64,000 nt of DNA, taken from the NCBI RefSeq assembly GCF_900113065.1, contig NZ_FOOA01000012.1:62001-126000 (forward strand), given 5' to 3'. This document shows, one piece after another, positions 52,516-62,211 of the stretch. Source of the DNA: Aureimonas phyllosphaerae (GTDB lineage: Bacteria; Pseudomonadota; Alphaproteobacteria; Rhizobiales; Rhizobiaceae). Below the pieces are notes generated by a model. That model was given only the letters and a program-made list of their open reading frames with translations, was not told the DNA's origin and ran no database searches. Position 1 is the first letter of the stretch. Each line of letters begins with the position of its first letter. The translations under genes and the position numbers were made by a program.

Positions 52516-54024
52516 ATGAGGACAACCACGATCGCCGGGATGGCCCTTGCGGCCCTTGCCGGCACGGTCGCCCAGCCCGCCCTCGCGCAAGGGGCGGCCG
52601 GCGAGATCACCATCGTCCTGCCGGAGCAGCCGAGCAACCTTGAGCCCTGCGGCTCGATCCTGACCGATGTCGGGCAGGTGCTCAGCCAGAACATCACCGA
52701 GACCTTGACGGTGGTGGATCCGGCCGACGGCTCGGTCGATCCCAAGCTTGCGGCGTCCTGGGAACAGGTCGAACCGCTGACCTGGCGCTTCAAACTGCGC
52801 GAGGGCGTCAAGTTCCAGGACGGCGAGACCTTCGACGCCGAGGCGGTCAAGTTCTCGATCGACCGCATGACGTCCAAAGCCTTCACCTGCAACAACCTCG
52901 CCAAGTTCGGCAACGACACGATCACCGTTGAGGTTGTCGATCCCACCACCGTCGACGTGAAGTCCACGCAGCCGCAGCCGATCCTGCCGACGCTTATCAG
53001 CGTGGCGATGATCGTCTCGCCCAAGACTCCGGCCACGCAGGCGACAAACGCGCCGGTCGGCACCGGACCCTATGGGCTGAAGGAGGCGAGCCCCGAGCGC
53101 ATCGTCCTCGAGCGCTCCGACAGCTATTGGGGCGAGGCGCCGACGGTGACGAAGGCCACCTATGTCTGGCGCGGCGAGTCCTCGCTGCGGATCGCGATGA
53201 TCCAGACGGGCGAGGCCGACCTGACGCCGACGATCGCGCTCCAGGACGCAACCGACCCCGCCCGTGACGTCTCCTACCTCAACTCGGAGACGACGGCGGT
53301 CCGCATCGACATGGACTATCCCCCGCTCGACGACGCGCGCGTGCGCAAGGCGCTCAACATGGCGATCGACTGGGACGGGATGGCAGGCCTCTTCGGCGAC
53401 GAGGCGTTGCGCGCCTCGCAGATGGTGCCGCCCGGCATCAACGGACACGACAAGGACCTGAAGCCCTGGGCCTTCGATCCCGACGGGGCGGCCAAGCTTC
53501 TGAAGGAAGCCCGCGCTGCCGGCGTGCCGGTCGACACCGAGATCAACCTCGTCGGGCGCAATGGCATCTATCCCAACGGCACCGAGGCCATGGAAGCCAT
53601 GATGGCCATGTGGAACGATGCCGGCTTCAACGTGAAGCTGACCATGCTCGACGTGGCTGACTGGACCCGCTACCTCCAGAAGCCGTTTCCGGCCGAGCGC
53701 GGCCCGACGCTTCTCCAGATCCAGCACGACAACAACAAGGGCGACGCCGCCTTCACCGTGCCGCTGCTCTACCGTTCGTCGGGCAGCTACTCAACGCTGA
53801 ACGACCCGGCGATGGACGCCGAGATCGACACGGCGCTCTCGGCGACCGGCGACGAGCGCGGACAGAAGTTCCGCGCGGTCTTTGGCAAGGTCCACGACGA
53901 TATCGCCGCCGACGTGCCGATGTTCCACATGATCGGCTACACCGCCGTCGGCCCTCGCATCGACTGGCGTCCGAGCCTCGCCACCAACAGCGAGATCCCG
54001 CTCGCGCAGATCCGCTTCAAATAG
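52516..54024 (+). CDS. ABC transporter substrate-binding protein, family 5 (peptide/nickel type)
   Basis: A 502-aa periplasmic protein with a signal peptide cut near ALAQGAAG. The body is that of SBP family 5: LAASWEQVEPLTWRFKLREGVKFQDGETF, then DARVRKALNMAIDW. The family binds peptides but also sugars and acids. Because it follows kdgD in the same direction, its ligand could be an oligogalacturonide or aldarate instead of a peptide. GGGAGG precedes the ATG. Confidence 0.9.
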   Translation: MRTTTIAGMALAALAGTVAQPALAQGAAGEITIVLPEQPSNLEPCGSILTDVGQVLSQNITETLTVVDPADGSVDPKLAASWEQVEPLTWRFKLREGVKFQDGETFDAEAVKFSIDRMTSKAFTCNNLAKFGNDTITVEVVDPTTVDVKSTQPQPILPTLISVAMIVSPKTPATQATNAPVGTGPYGLKEASPERIVLERSDSYWGEAPTVTKATYVWRGESSLRIAMIQTGEADLTPTIALQDATDPARDVSYLNSETTAVRIDMDYPPLDDARVRKALNMAIDWDGMAGLFGDEALRASQMVPPGINGHDKDLKPWAFDPDGAAKLLKEARAAGVPVDTEINLVGRNGIYPNGTEAMEAMMAMWNDAGFNVKLTMLDVADWTRYLQKPFPAERGPTLLQIQHDNNKGDAAFTVPLLYRSSGSYSTLNDPAMDAEIDTALSATGDERGQKFRAVFGKVHDDIAADVPMFHMIGYTAVGPRIDWRPSLATNSEIPLAQIRFK

Positions 54025-54097
54025 CTGTAGGTCCCGTGCCGGGGGGCGGCTTTCCGCCCTCCGGTCGACCGTCGCATTTTCAGGACGGACACATCCC

Positions 54098-55012
54098 ATG
54101 CTCGGCTTCATCGTCAAGCGCGCCTTCAACAGCGCGGTCTCCATCCTCGGTCTCCTGGTCCTCGTCTTCGTGCTGACGCGCCTGACGGGCGATCCCGCGG
54201 CCCTGTTCCTGCCGCTCGACTCCTCGCTGGAGGCGCGCCAGGAATTCAACCGCCTGAACGGCTTCGACCAACCCGTGGTCTCCCAGTTCTTCGCCTATCT
54301 CGGCGATCTCCTCCGCCTCGATTTCGGCATGTCGCTCCGGCAGAACCGTCCGGCGATGGAGGTCGCGCTGGAGGCGTTCCCGCGTACGCTTCAACTCGCG
54401 TTCTTCGCCATCCTCCTGTCCTTCTCGCTGGCGCTCGTGGTGGGCGCGCTCGCGGCGGCCCGGCCCGGCGGCTGGTTCGATCGCCTGTCGAGCTTCGTCT
54501 CGCTGGCAGGCGCCAGCGCCCCGGACTTCTGGGTGGCGATCGTCGGCGTCCTCGTCTTCTCGGTCGGCCTCGGCCTTCTGCCGACGTCGGGCACCGGGGG
54601 CCTCGCCTACTGGATCCTGCCGGTGGCCGTCCTGACGCTGCGCCCCTTCGGCCTCCTGGTCCAGGTGGTGCGCGGCACGATGATCGGCGTGCTCGCCCAG
54701 CCGCACGTCAAGACCGCCAAGGCCAAGGGCCTTTCCCCCCGTTCGATCCTGCTGCGCCACGGCCTGCGCAACTCGATGCTGCCGGTCGTCACCGTGGCGG
54801 GCGATCTGGCCGCCAGCCTCGTCAACGGGGCGGTGGTGGTGGAGACGATCTTCGGCTGGCCCGGCATCGGCAAGCTGATGATCGATTCCATCGTCCAGCG
54901 CGACTTCGCCGTGGTCCAGAGCACGATCCTCGTCACCGCCTGCGCGATCTTCCTCCTGAACATCCTGATCGACCTCCTTTACGCCGCGCTCGACCCGCGC
55001 ATCCGGTACTGA
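54098..55012 (+). CDS. ABC transporter permease, DppB type
   Basis: A 304-aa inner-membrane protein with six helices. It has the DppB hallmarks: the long periplasmic loop after helix 1 (FLPLDSSLEARQEFNRLNGFDQP), the EAA-like loop (TAKAKGLSPRSILLRHGLRNSMLP) and GWPGIGKLMIDSI. It is the first permease of the importer, with the DppC-type gene 4 bp downstream. Confidence 0.92.
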   Translation: MLGFIVKRAFNSAVSILGLLVLVFVLTRLTGDPAALFLPLDSSLEARQEFNRLNGFDQPVVSQFFAYLGDLLRLDFGMSLRQNRPAMEVALEAFPRTLQLAFFAILLSFSLALVVGALAAARPGGWFDRLSSFVSLAGASAPDFWVAIVGVLVFSVGLGLLPTSGTGGLAYWILPVAVLTLRPFGLLVQVVRGTMIGVLAQPHVKTAKAKGLSPRSILLRHGLRNSMLPVVTVAGDLAASLVNGAVVVETIFGWPGIGKLMIDSIVQRDFAVVQSTILVTACAIFLLNILIDLLYAALDPRIRY

Positions 55013-55016
55013 CCCC

Positions 55017-55943
55017 ATGAGCGAGATCACCACCACACTCGATCGGCCGGCGTCCCGCACGGCGCGGCTCGGCACCTGGGCCGCATGGCTGCGGCGAGAC
55101 AAGCTGGCCTTCGCCGCCGTCCTGTTCCTTCTCGTGCTGGCGGTGGCCGCCGTGCTGTCGCCGTTCCTTCTCGACGCGGCAGCCACGCGCCCGGGCCTTC
55201 GCCAGCGCAACCTCGCGCCCTTCACGCTCGATGCCGGCTGGCTCTACGTGCTCGGCGCCGACACACTCGGCCGGCCGATGCTCGCGCGCCTTCTCGTCGG
55301 TGCCGGCACGACGCTCGGCATCGCGGCGGCAGCGGTCCTCGGCTCGATGGTCCTGGGCGGCTGCCTCGGGCTCGTGGCGGGCTATTCGCGGCGCTGGTTC
55401 GCTCAAGGCATCATGCGCGTCGCCGACGTCATCATGAGCTTCCCGTCGCTGCTCCTCGCGCTGATCGTCCTCTATCTCCTCGGCCCGAGCGTCACCAACC
55501 TCATCATCGTCCTCGCCGTCACGCGGGTGCCGATCTACCTGCGCACCACGCGCGCGGAGGTGCTGGAGCTGCGTGAGCGCATGTTCGTGCAGGCGGCGCG
55601 CTCGATGGGCGCCGGCCACGGGCGCATCCTGTTCCGCCACATCGCGCCGCTTACCATCCCGACGCTCGTCACCATCGGCGCGATCGACTTCGCCGCCGTG
55701 ATCCTGGCGGAGTCGGCGCTGAGCTTCCTCGGCCTCGGCATCCAGCCGCCGGCCTTCACCTGGGGCGCGATGGTGGCCACCGGGCGCGGCTACCTGCAGA
55801 CCGCGTGGTGGATCGCCTTCTGGCCGGGCCTCCTGATCATGCTGACGACGCTGTCGCTCAACATCGTCGCGAGCTGGGCGCGCGTCGCCTCCGACCCCCA
55901 CCAGCGTTGGCGGCTCCAGTCGCTGAGGAGAGCGCCGAAATGA
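55017..55943 (+). CDS. ABC transporter permease, DppC type
   Basis: A 308-aa inner-membrane protein. It has the N-terminal OppC-type cap (one helix), LGADTLGRPMLARLLVGAGTTL, and the EAA loop (QAARSMGAGHGRILFRHIAP). It forms the channel with the DppB-type subunit. Its stop overlaps the ATPase start by 4 nt. Confidence 0.92.
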   Translation: MSEITTTLDRPASRTARLGTWAAWLRRDKLAFAAVLFLLVLAVAAVLSPFLLDAAATRPGLRQRNLAPFTLDAGWLYVLGADTLGRPMLARLLVGAGTTLGIAAAAVLGSMVLGGCLGLVAGYSRRWFAQGIMRVADVIMSFPSLLLALIVLYLLGPSVTNLIIVLAVTRVPIYLRTTRAEVLELRERMFVQAARSMGAGHGRILFRHIAPLTIPTLVTIGAIDFAAVILAESALSFLGLGIQPPAFTWGAMVATGRGYLQTAWWIAFWPGLLIMLTTLSLNIVASWARVASDPHQRWRLQSLRRAPK

Positions 55944-57595
55944 CCGCGATCGACCCTCCTGTTCTCGAGATCCGCGACCTGACCGTCGACTTCCTGTCGG
56001 ACGAAGCGCCGGTGCGCGCGGTGGACGGCGTCAGCCTCCGGGTGCGGCGCGGCGAGACCCTGTGCATCCTCGGCGAGAGCGGCTCGGGCAAGAGCGTCAG
56101 CTCCTCCACCGTGCTCGACATCCTCGACACGCCGCCGGCCGAGATCGTCTCGGGGCAGATCCTGTTCGAGGGCCGGGACCTCGCCGCGATGACGCCCGAG
56201 GAGCGGCGGCAGATCAACGGCCGCAAGATCGCGATGATCTTCCAGGACCCCCTCGCCCATCTGAACCCGGTCTATACCGTCGGCGCCCAGATCTGCGAGG
56301 TGTTCCGCGCCCATCGCGTCTGCGACGGGGCCGAGGCACGGCGGCGCGGCATCGAGCTTTTCGGCCGGGTCGGCATCCCGGACCCCGAGGCGCGCTTCGA
56401 CCGCTATCCGCACGAGTTCTCGGGTGGGCAGCGCCAGCGCATCATGATCGCGATGGCGATCGCCCTCGGCCCTTCCCTCCTGATCGCCGACGAGCCGACC
56501 ACCGCGCTCGACGTTTCCGTCCAGGCGCAGATCCTCGAACTTCTGACCGATCTCCAGCGCGAGTTCGGCATGGCGCTGGTGATGATCACCCACGATCTCG
56601 AAGTCGCCGCCTCGATGGCCGATCGCGTCATCGTCATGCGGCGCGGGCGCATCGTCGAGGAGGGCGAGGCGCGTGCCGTCTTTACGCGGCCCGGCGACGA
56701 CTACACGCGCCGGCTGATGGCCGCGATCCCCTCGCACGACGGCGAGGGCGGCCGTCGCTCCAGGGCGCCGGCCGCGGAGACGCTTCTCGACGTCCAAGGG
56801 CTCACGAAGGTCTATCAGGTCACCAGCGGGCTCTTCGCCGCGCCGCGAAGCGTGGCGGCGGTGGAGGACGTGTCGTTCCGAGTCGGGCGCGGCGAGACGC
56901 TCGGCATCGTCGGCGAGTCTGGATCGGGCAAGTCCAGCGTCGCCAAGATGCTGCTCCGGCTCGTCGACCCGACCGCCGGCCGGGCCCTGTTCCGCGGCGC
57001 GGACATCTATGACCTGGAGGGGGCGGAGCTCTTGGCGCTGCGCCGCAAGGTGCAGATGGTCTTTCAGGACCCCTACGGCTCGATGAACCCGCGCATGACC
57101 GTCGAGGCGATCATTTCGGAGCCCTGGCGCATTCACGGCGACATCCTGCCGAAGGCGCAGTGGCGCGCCCGCGTGCGAGAGCTCCTCGACCTCGTCGGCC
57201 TGAACCCGGACTGGGCGGGCCGTCACCCGCATCAGTTTTCCGGCGGACAGCGCCAGCGCATCGCGATCGCCCGCGCGCTCGCCTGCGATCCCGAACTCAT
57301 CGTCTGCGACGAAGCCGTCTCCGCGCTCGACGTGTCGGTCCAGATGCAGGTGATCGACCTCCTGGCCGACCTTCGCGACCGCCTGGGCCTCGCCTACGTC
57401 TTCATCACCCACGACCTGCCGGTGGTCCGGAACTTCGCCGACCGCATCATCGTCATGCGCGGCGGCAAGGTCGTTGAGGAGGCGGATACCGAAACCTTGT
57501 TCGCGAATCCCCGCCACGAGTACACTCGGACGCTTCTGTCATCTTCGCCCAGGCCAAAATGGGAAACGGCAATAGCTGCTTTCGACGGCTATTGA
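55940..57595 (+). CDS. Fused ABC transporter ATPase (DppD-DppF type)
   Basis: A 551-aa protein with two complete nucleotide-binding domains. The first (residues 5-260) has Walker A GESGSGKS, signature FSGGQRQRI and Walker B LLIADEPTT. The second (about 280-540) has GESGSGKS, FSGGQRQRI and LIVCDEAVS. The DppD and DppF roles are thus joined in one chain, a common variant of peptide-type importers. ATG 55940 overlaps the permease stop; the frame is open further upstream but inside dppC. Confidence 0.93.
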   Translation: MTAIDPPVLEIRDLTVDFLSDEAPVRAVDGVSLRVRRGETLCILGESGSGKSVSSSTVLDILDTPPAEIVSGQILFEGRDLAAMTPEERRQINGRKIAMIFQDPLAHLNPVYTVGAQICEVFRAHRVCDGAEARRRGIELFGRVGIPDPEARFDRYPHEFSGGQRQRIMIAMAIALGPSLLIADEPTTALDVSVQAQILELLTDLQREFGMALVMITHDLEVAASMADRVIVMRRGRIVEEGEARAVFTRPGDDYTRRLMAAIPSHDGEGGRRSRAPAAETLLDVQGLTKVYQVTSGLFAAPRSVAAVEDVSFRVGRGETLGIVGESGSGKSSVAKMLLRLVDPTAGRALFRGADIYDLEGAELLALRRKVQMVFQDPYGSMNPRMTVEAIISEPWRIHGDILPKAQWRARVRELLDLVGLNPDWAGRHPHQFSGGQRQRIAIARALACDPELIVCDEAVSALDVSVQMQVIDLLADLRDRLGLAYVFITHDLPVVRNFADRIIVMRGGKVVEEADTETLFANPRHEYTRTLLSSSPRPKWETAIAAFDGY

Positions 57596-58051
57596 GCCAG
57601 CCATCAACCGTGTTTCACATTGGAACCGCTGAAGACTGCTCTTGGCTCGTAAGACAGCGGCTCGAATGAAGTGGCCCAAGCTAGCTGCGCGGCTCGGACG
57701 CTAATCGGCAGTGGGGATCGGTTAACGTGCATGATGCTGGCGCTGCTTTTACATGAGGTTCGTCAGCTTCGGGTTCAGACCATCCCGATGCGGACTGTCG
57801 CCTCTTCACCCAGCTTTGCCGCCGCAGGACGGCGTGACAGGGCCGGAAGCGAAACGTCGACTGCTGTGCACCTCAAGCGAGAAAGCTGACATTCAACTGT
57901 TCGCGTCAGGCAAGCACGCTTATGCAGGGGATGGTGCGGGAAGCCGGTGGAACCAGGCGAGCAGCGAATGGGAACGAGACAACATGGCATTGGGCGTTGA
58001 CCACGCGGTTGAGAACCCGAACTCGCTGGCTGTCCCGTATCGAGCCTGCCA
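57596..58051. other. Intergenic between the ABC importer and rsgA
   Basis: No gene is recognised. The composition is less GC-rich than the genes on both sides. The rsgA promoter is expected here, but no clear -35/-10 pair stands out. No terminator hairpin is seen directly after the ATPase gene. Confidence 0.4.
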
Positions 58052-59089
58052 TTGAACGCGCCGGAACAGCGCGCCGAGCACGAGACCCTCGACGCGCTGG
58101 GTTGGAGCGCATTCTTTGCGGACCAACTCGGGCCGAACGATGCGGATCTCGAGCCGGTGCGCATCTCTCGGGTTCATCGCTCTCGGCTGACCGCCCTGTC
58201 GACGCGCGGGGTCGTCGAGCCGGTGCTTGGGCCAAACATCGAGACCAGTCAGTTCGCCGTCGGCGACTTTGTCCTCCTCGATCCCGTGACGGCGCATCTC
58301 TATCGGCGCCTCGAACGCCGGTCAGTGATCGAGCGTCGCGCGTCGGGCGGCAGCGCCCCCCAGCTGGGCGGGGCCAACATCGACACGCTCTTTATCGTCA
58401 CATCGTGCAACCTCGACTTCAATCCGGCCCGCTTGGAGAGGTATCTGGCATGGTCCAATCAGGCAGGGATCGAACCCATGATCGTCCTGACCAAAGCCGA
58501 TCTGGCCGACGACCTCTCGTTCTACGAGGACGGGGCCCGTGCCCTGCAACGAGGCCTCGACGTCGTGGCGATCCATCCCAATGCGGCGCAGACCGTCGCC
58601 TCGCTCGCGCGCTGGTGCGGACACGGGCAGACGATCGCGCTGGTCGGCTCGTCAGGTGCCGGCAAATCGACGCTCGTGAACACGCTGGTCGGCGCGACCG
58701 AGGAGCCGCCACAGGAAACGGGGGCCATCCGGGAGCAGGACGCCAAGGGGCGTCACACGACGACAGCCCGCTCGCTCCACCCCATCCTGGGTGGCGGCTG
58801 GGTGATCGATACGCCCGGCATCCGCAGCCTGCAGGTCAGCGACCTCGCCGACGGGTTGGACGTTCTGTTCGCCGAGATCACGGAACTCGCGGCCCGTTGC
58901 CGCTTTCGCGACTGTATCCACGCGCATGAGCCCGGCTGCGCGGTGCGGGCGGCCGTGACGGAGGGCAGCATCGATCCTCAGCGCCTGGAGCGCTGGCGTC
59001 TTCTCCAGAACGAGACTGTGCAGAACGACCGGACGAAGCCTCGAGGTGCAGGCGGTCAGGCCGGCAGAGGCCGCGGCAAGCAGCGCTGA
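58052..59089 (+). CDS. rsgA: Ribosome small-subunit-dependent GTPase A
   Basis: A 345-aa circularly permuted GTPase that assists late maturation of the 30S ribosomal subunit. An OB-fold domain comes first. In the GTPase domain the G4 motif (LTKADL) precedes the P-loop (GSSGAGKS near residue 195) and the G3 motif (DTPGIR). A C-terminal zinc knuckle has the C-x5-C-x-H-x5-C pattern (CRFRDCIHAHEPGC). The only usable start is TTG 58052, without a strong ribosome binding site, so the N-terminus may be slightly off. The tail is Gly/Arg-rich. Confidence 0.93.
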   Translation: MNAPEQRAEHETLDALGWSAFFADQLGPNDADLEPVRISRVHRSRLTALSTRGVVEPVLGPNIETSQFAVGDFVLLDPVTAHLYRRLERRSVIERRASGGSAPQLGGANIDTLFIVTSCNLDFNPARLERYLAWSNQAGIEPMIVLTKADLADDLSFYEDGARALQRGLDVVAIHPNAAQTVASLARWCGHGQTIALVGSSGAGKSTLVNTLVGATEEPPQETGAIREQDAKGRHTTTARSLHPILGGGWVIDTPGIRSLQVSDLADGLDVLFAEITELAARCRFRDCIHAHEPGCAVRAAVTEGSIDPQRLERWRLLQNETVQNDRTKPRGAGGQAGRGRGKQR

Positions 59090-59105
59090 GAACCCTCCCG
59101 AGACT

Positions 59106-59123
59106 GCCCGTTGCGCGGGCTTT
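59106..59123 (+). terminator. Weak candidate terminator after rsgA
   Basis: GCCCG-TTGCG-CGGGC is followed by TTTC, 17 bp after the rsgA stop and before the convergent desaturase gene. The stem is short and the T-tract poor, so termination would be partial. Confidence 0.35.
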
Positions 59124-59179
59124 CACGGGGGAAGGTTCGTGCGAGCGTCATCATCGCGCCCGCACGAGCGGCCCCGGCC

Positions 59180-60289
59180 TCAGAACGCGACGAGTTTCCG
59201 CCGGGCGGGGTCCCACAAGGCCAATCCGATGCACTGGAGGCTCTCGCGGATCGTCAAGCGCGACAGCGTTCCGAGCGCCGGCTCGTCGTCGAGGCACGAC
59301 TGCAGGCGGTAATTGGGGATCCGCGGGTTCAGATGGTGGATGTGGTGGAGCCCGATATTGCCGGTGAACCACTGCAGGACCTTCGGCATCACGTAGTAGG
59401 AGCTGCCGCTGAGCGCCGCGCGCTGCAGGGTCCACTCATCCGACGGTTCCCAATGCGTGTCCTCGAACTGGTGCTGCACGAAGAAGAGCCAGCCGCCGAC
59501 CCAGGATGCGAGAAGGGCCGTTGGTAGCACCGCCAGAGCGACTGCGGCAACGCCGAACGCAGCGACCAGACCGCCGTAGACGAGCAAGAGAGCAAGGTTC
59601 AGCCCCATGATGCTGCGCCAGGCATCCTGAACGGGGAGCGCCTGCCCGAAGGGCGAGCGCTGCAACAGGATGAAATAGAGCGGGGGGCCGAGCACGTGGA
59701 GAAACAAGGGGTGACGATAGATGCGGTAGCGCAACTTCGCACCGCGCGGCAGCGCCGCGTATTCGTCGACCGTCAAGGTGTCGACATCGCCGATCCCGCG
59801 CCGCCCGAGATCGCCCGCCGTCGTATGATGTACGGCGTGCGAGCGGCTCCAGTAGCCGAAGGGCGTCAGGGTGAAGACGCTGAGGAGGCGCCCGACGAGA
59901 CGGTTGGTGTTCCTGGATGCGAAGAACGAGTTGTGGCCGCAGTCGTGCTGAACGCCGAACAAGCGGACGAGAAATCCACCGGCGGGAAGAAACAGCGCGA
60001 GAAGCGCGTAGGCGCCCGATGCCGCTCCATACAGCATCAGTCCCGCCGCTAGAAAGAACAGACCGAGCGTCGTACTGAGCTGGATCCAGGCCATACGGTC
60101 GTCGGCATCGCGGTAGCGAAGGCAGTGACGCGACAAGCGGCGGATCTCGGCCTCGTCGAGGCTCAAGGGCGAGCGCTGGACGCTGCGTCCAGGCGCGACA
60201 TGCGGAAATGACAATCGATCGATCCAAAGGTGAGACCCTGAAGGCGACCGGGTCGGCGTCCTCGTCGCATGGCGACGGGACGCAGGCAA
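59180..60289 (-). CDS. Fatty acid desaturase (membrane di-iron)
   Basis: A protein of up to 369 aa with the three histidine boxes of membrane desaturases: HDCGHNSFF, HAVHHT (within WSRSHAVHHTTAGD) and HHIHHL (GNIGLHHIHHLNPRIPNY). Four or more membrane helices lie between them. It introduces a double bond into membrane acyl chains, or hydroxylates or desaturates a related lipid. The TTG at 60289 is the first possible start; later TTG codons are also possible, so the first 45 residues are uncertain. It is convergent with rsgA. Confidence 0.9.
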   Translation of the reverse strand: MPASRRHATRTPTRSPSGSHLWIDRLSFPHVAPGRSVQRSPLSLDEAEIRRLSRHCLRYRDADDRMAWIQLSTTLGLFFLAAGLMLYGAASGAYALLALFLPAGGFLVRLFGVQHDCGHNSFFASRNTNRLVGRLLSVFTLTPFGYWSRSHAVHHTTAGDLGRRGIGDVDTLTVDEYAALPRGAKLRYRIYRHPLFLHVLGPPLYFILLQRSPFGQALPVQDAWRSIMGLNLALLLVYGGLVAAFGVAAVALAVLPTALLASWVGGWLFFVQHQFEDTHWEPSDEWTLQRAALSGSSYYVMPKVLQWFTGNIGLHHIHHLNPRIPNYRLQSCLDDEPALGTLSRLTIRESLQCIGLALWDPARRKLVAF

Positions 60290-60408
60290 TCAACGAGATC
60301 GCGAGCCATGTCGCGTCGCCGAGCCCAAACAGGAGGGAACGGCCGTGACCGAAGGGGCGAGGCCCTTTGAAGTTGCACCCTGGGATGGCGGTCTGTAGAG
60401 CGACACGC

Positions 60409-61230
60409 ATGCACACTGTCACTTATGCAATCGGGGACATTCACGGTCGCCTCGATCTCCTCGAAGATCTCCTCGGCAAGGTCGAGGGCGACGCGGAGGC
60501 CCGTGGCGTACGTGCCAGGATCGTCTTCACCGGCGATTACGTCGATCGCGGAGCGGATTCTCGCGGGGTCATCGAGCGCCTGATGGCAGGTCCGAAGCGT
60601 TCGCAGGACGAATTCGTCTGCTTGCGCGGCAATCACGACGATCTGTTCGTCCGAGCCATCACACTGGGCGAAGGGTTGCCGGACTGGGCATGGCTTCTCT
60701 ACTGGCACACGGTCGTCAGCTATGGGCTCGATCGTCAGTCGGCCCGCGATTCGGATCCAACGCTCAATCGCCATGCGGAATTTCTCGCGGGCCTTCCCCT
60801 GACGCACGACGACGGCACGCATCTTTTCGTGCATGCGGGGATCAGGCCGGGGGTCGCGCTCGACCTGCAGGCCGAACAGGATCTCCTCTGGATTCGGCAT
60901 GAATTTCTCGACTACGACGGACCGCTGCCGCGCCGGGTGGTGCATGGGCACACGATCATCGGCGATCTGCCCATTGTAACTGCGAACCGCATCTCCATCG
61001 ACACCGGCGCCTTTCAATCGGGCATTCTGACGGCTGCGGTCATCGATGGTCCGGAGATCAGCTTCCTTCAGGCAGTCGGCGAGCCGGACCGCAGTGCCGT
61101 CGTGCGGGAGTTTGAGCTGCGGGCCATCGTGCATGGCCGGGTGGCGTCACCGATCGCGCTGCAGGCACAGTGCGATTACCTCGAAGGCCGCATCGGTCTG
61201 GCGGACCTCCAACAGCTCAGCGACGTTTGA
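60409..61230 (+). CDS. PPP-family serine/threonine phosphatase
   Basis: A 273-aa calcineurin-like phosphoesterase with the PPP signature motifs GDIHGR (residues 9-14), GDYVDRG near 47 and GNHD near 79. Later metal ligands appear in LFVHAGI and VVHGHT. It is similar in size to bacterial PrpA/PrpB-like protein phosphatases. ATG 60409 is preferred over the TTG 42 nt upstream because it starts right before the first motif. Confidence 0.9.
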   Translation: MHTVTYAIGDIHGRLDLLEDLLGKVEGDAEARGVRARIVFTGDYVDRGADSRGVIERLMAGPKRSQDEFVCLRGNHDDLFVRAITLGEGLPDWAWLLYWHTVVSYGLDRQSARDSDPTLNRHAEFLAGLPLTHDDGTHLFVHAGIRPGVALDLQAEQDLLWIRHEFLDYDGPLPRRVVHGHTIIGDLPIVTANRISIDTGAFQSGILTAAVIDGPEISFLQAVGEPDRSAVVREFELRAIVHGRVASPIALQAQCDYLEGRIGLADLQQLSDV

Positions 61231-61569
61231 AGCGGAAGTGGCCGACTGGGGCCTCAAGATCGTATCAGGGTGTGATTTCTCCTCCAACGTCGCTCGGGTG
61301 AGTTCTTGCTGGGGCGTAACTCAGGCTGATCTGCGGGCGTATGCCAGTAGATCGACGTTTGCGGGCCGATAGCTGACAGGCAGCTTTCGGACAGACGAGG
61401 ATGATAGCTGCCATTCCGTTCACAGACCGGACCTCAGCAAATCGCAAGGCTGCCCGACAGTCCGCTGAAGTATGCCTTTCGAGGACCGGGTCGCACCCGG
61501 TCTTGTAAGCGCGCTTTGACCGAGTGAAAAGGACCGAACACAAAGAGACGATCCAAAACGGATCAAGCT
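61231..61569. other. Intergenic before the recombinase remnant
   Basis: No coding region was recognised. Serine resolvases often act at sites just upstream of their gene, so a recombination site may lie here, but I cannot identify its inverted repeats with certainty. Confidence 0.35.
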
Positions 61570-62169
61570 ATGTTCGGGCGCGCCTACCTTCGGGTTTCCG
61601 CCTAGCAGCAGGACGAATCACGAGCTCGAGGGGCGCTCGACGGCTTCGCGGCCGAGCGGGGATTGCGCATCGCGGCCCGCTACATTGAGAACGAGAGCGG
61701 CGCGAAGCTCGATCGACCTAAGCTGTTCGGTCTCCTCGCCGACTGCGAGCCCGGCGACGTCCTCCTTGTCGAACAGGTCGACCGCTTGTCCCGCCTCACC
61801 TCTCCCGACTGGATGAAACTGCGGGCCGAGATCGACGCCAAGCAGGTCCGCATCGTAGCGCTTGATCTGCCGACGTCGTGGAACCTCGCTGCGCCGTAGG
61901 ACGAGTTCACAAGACGGATGTTTTCGGCGGTGAACAACATAATGCTCGACGTCCTCGCGGCCGTCGCGCGCAAGGACTATGAGGATCGCCGCCGGCGCCA
62001 GTCGAAAGGTACTGCCCGGGCGAACGCTGCTGGGCTCTACAATGGCCGCCCCGCGGACTCGTCGCGTAATGCGGCTATCGCGGCTATGCGCCAAGATGGG
62101 CGGACCTGGAACCAGGTCGTGAGCGCAACCGGATGCAGTCGGGCCCTTCTCGCGAAGCTTACACGGTAA
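61570..62169 (+). pseudogene. Serine recombinase (resolvase/invertase) interrupted by two in-frame TAG codons
   Basis: A single frame from ATG 61570 to the TAA at 62169 gives a complete resolvase of 199 codons. It has FGRAYLRVSA (catalytic-domain start; the usual Ser is in RVS), LLVEQVDRLSRLT, VRIVALDLPTSW, MLDVLAAVARKDYEDRRRRQ, and a C-terminal helix-turn-helix (RTWNQVVSATGCSRALLAKL). The frame is broken by TAG at 61603 (after RVSA) and TAG at 61897 (before DEFTRRMF), with no frameshift or deletion. Point decay of a mobile-element recombinase is the simplest reading. Confidence 0.88.
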
Positions 62170-62211
62170 CAGTGCGCTCAAGGTGCTTCGCAAACCGCAG
62201 ATTAGGAAGCG

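Noticed and set aside
55790-57517. Long open frame (575 codons) antisense to the ABC ATPase
   Set aside because: High-GC codon bias leaves long open frames on the opposite strand; the sense strand has complete ABC motifs twice. The same applies to antisense frames at 52318-53727 and 14734-15873.
59820-59830. A further exact copy of the GntR operator motif GTCGTATGATG
   Set aside because: It lies inside the desaturase gene and is produced by codons of the conserved histidine box (VHHTT), so it is explained by coding constraint.
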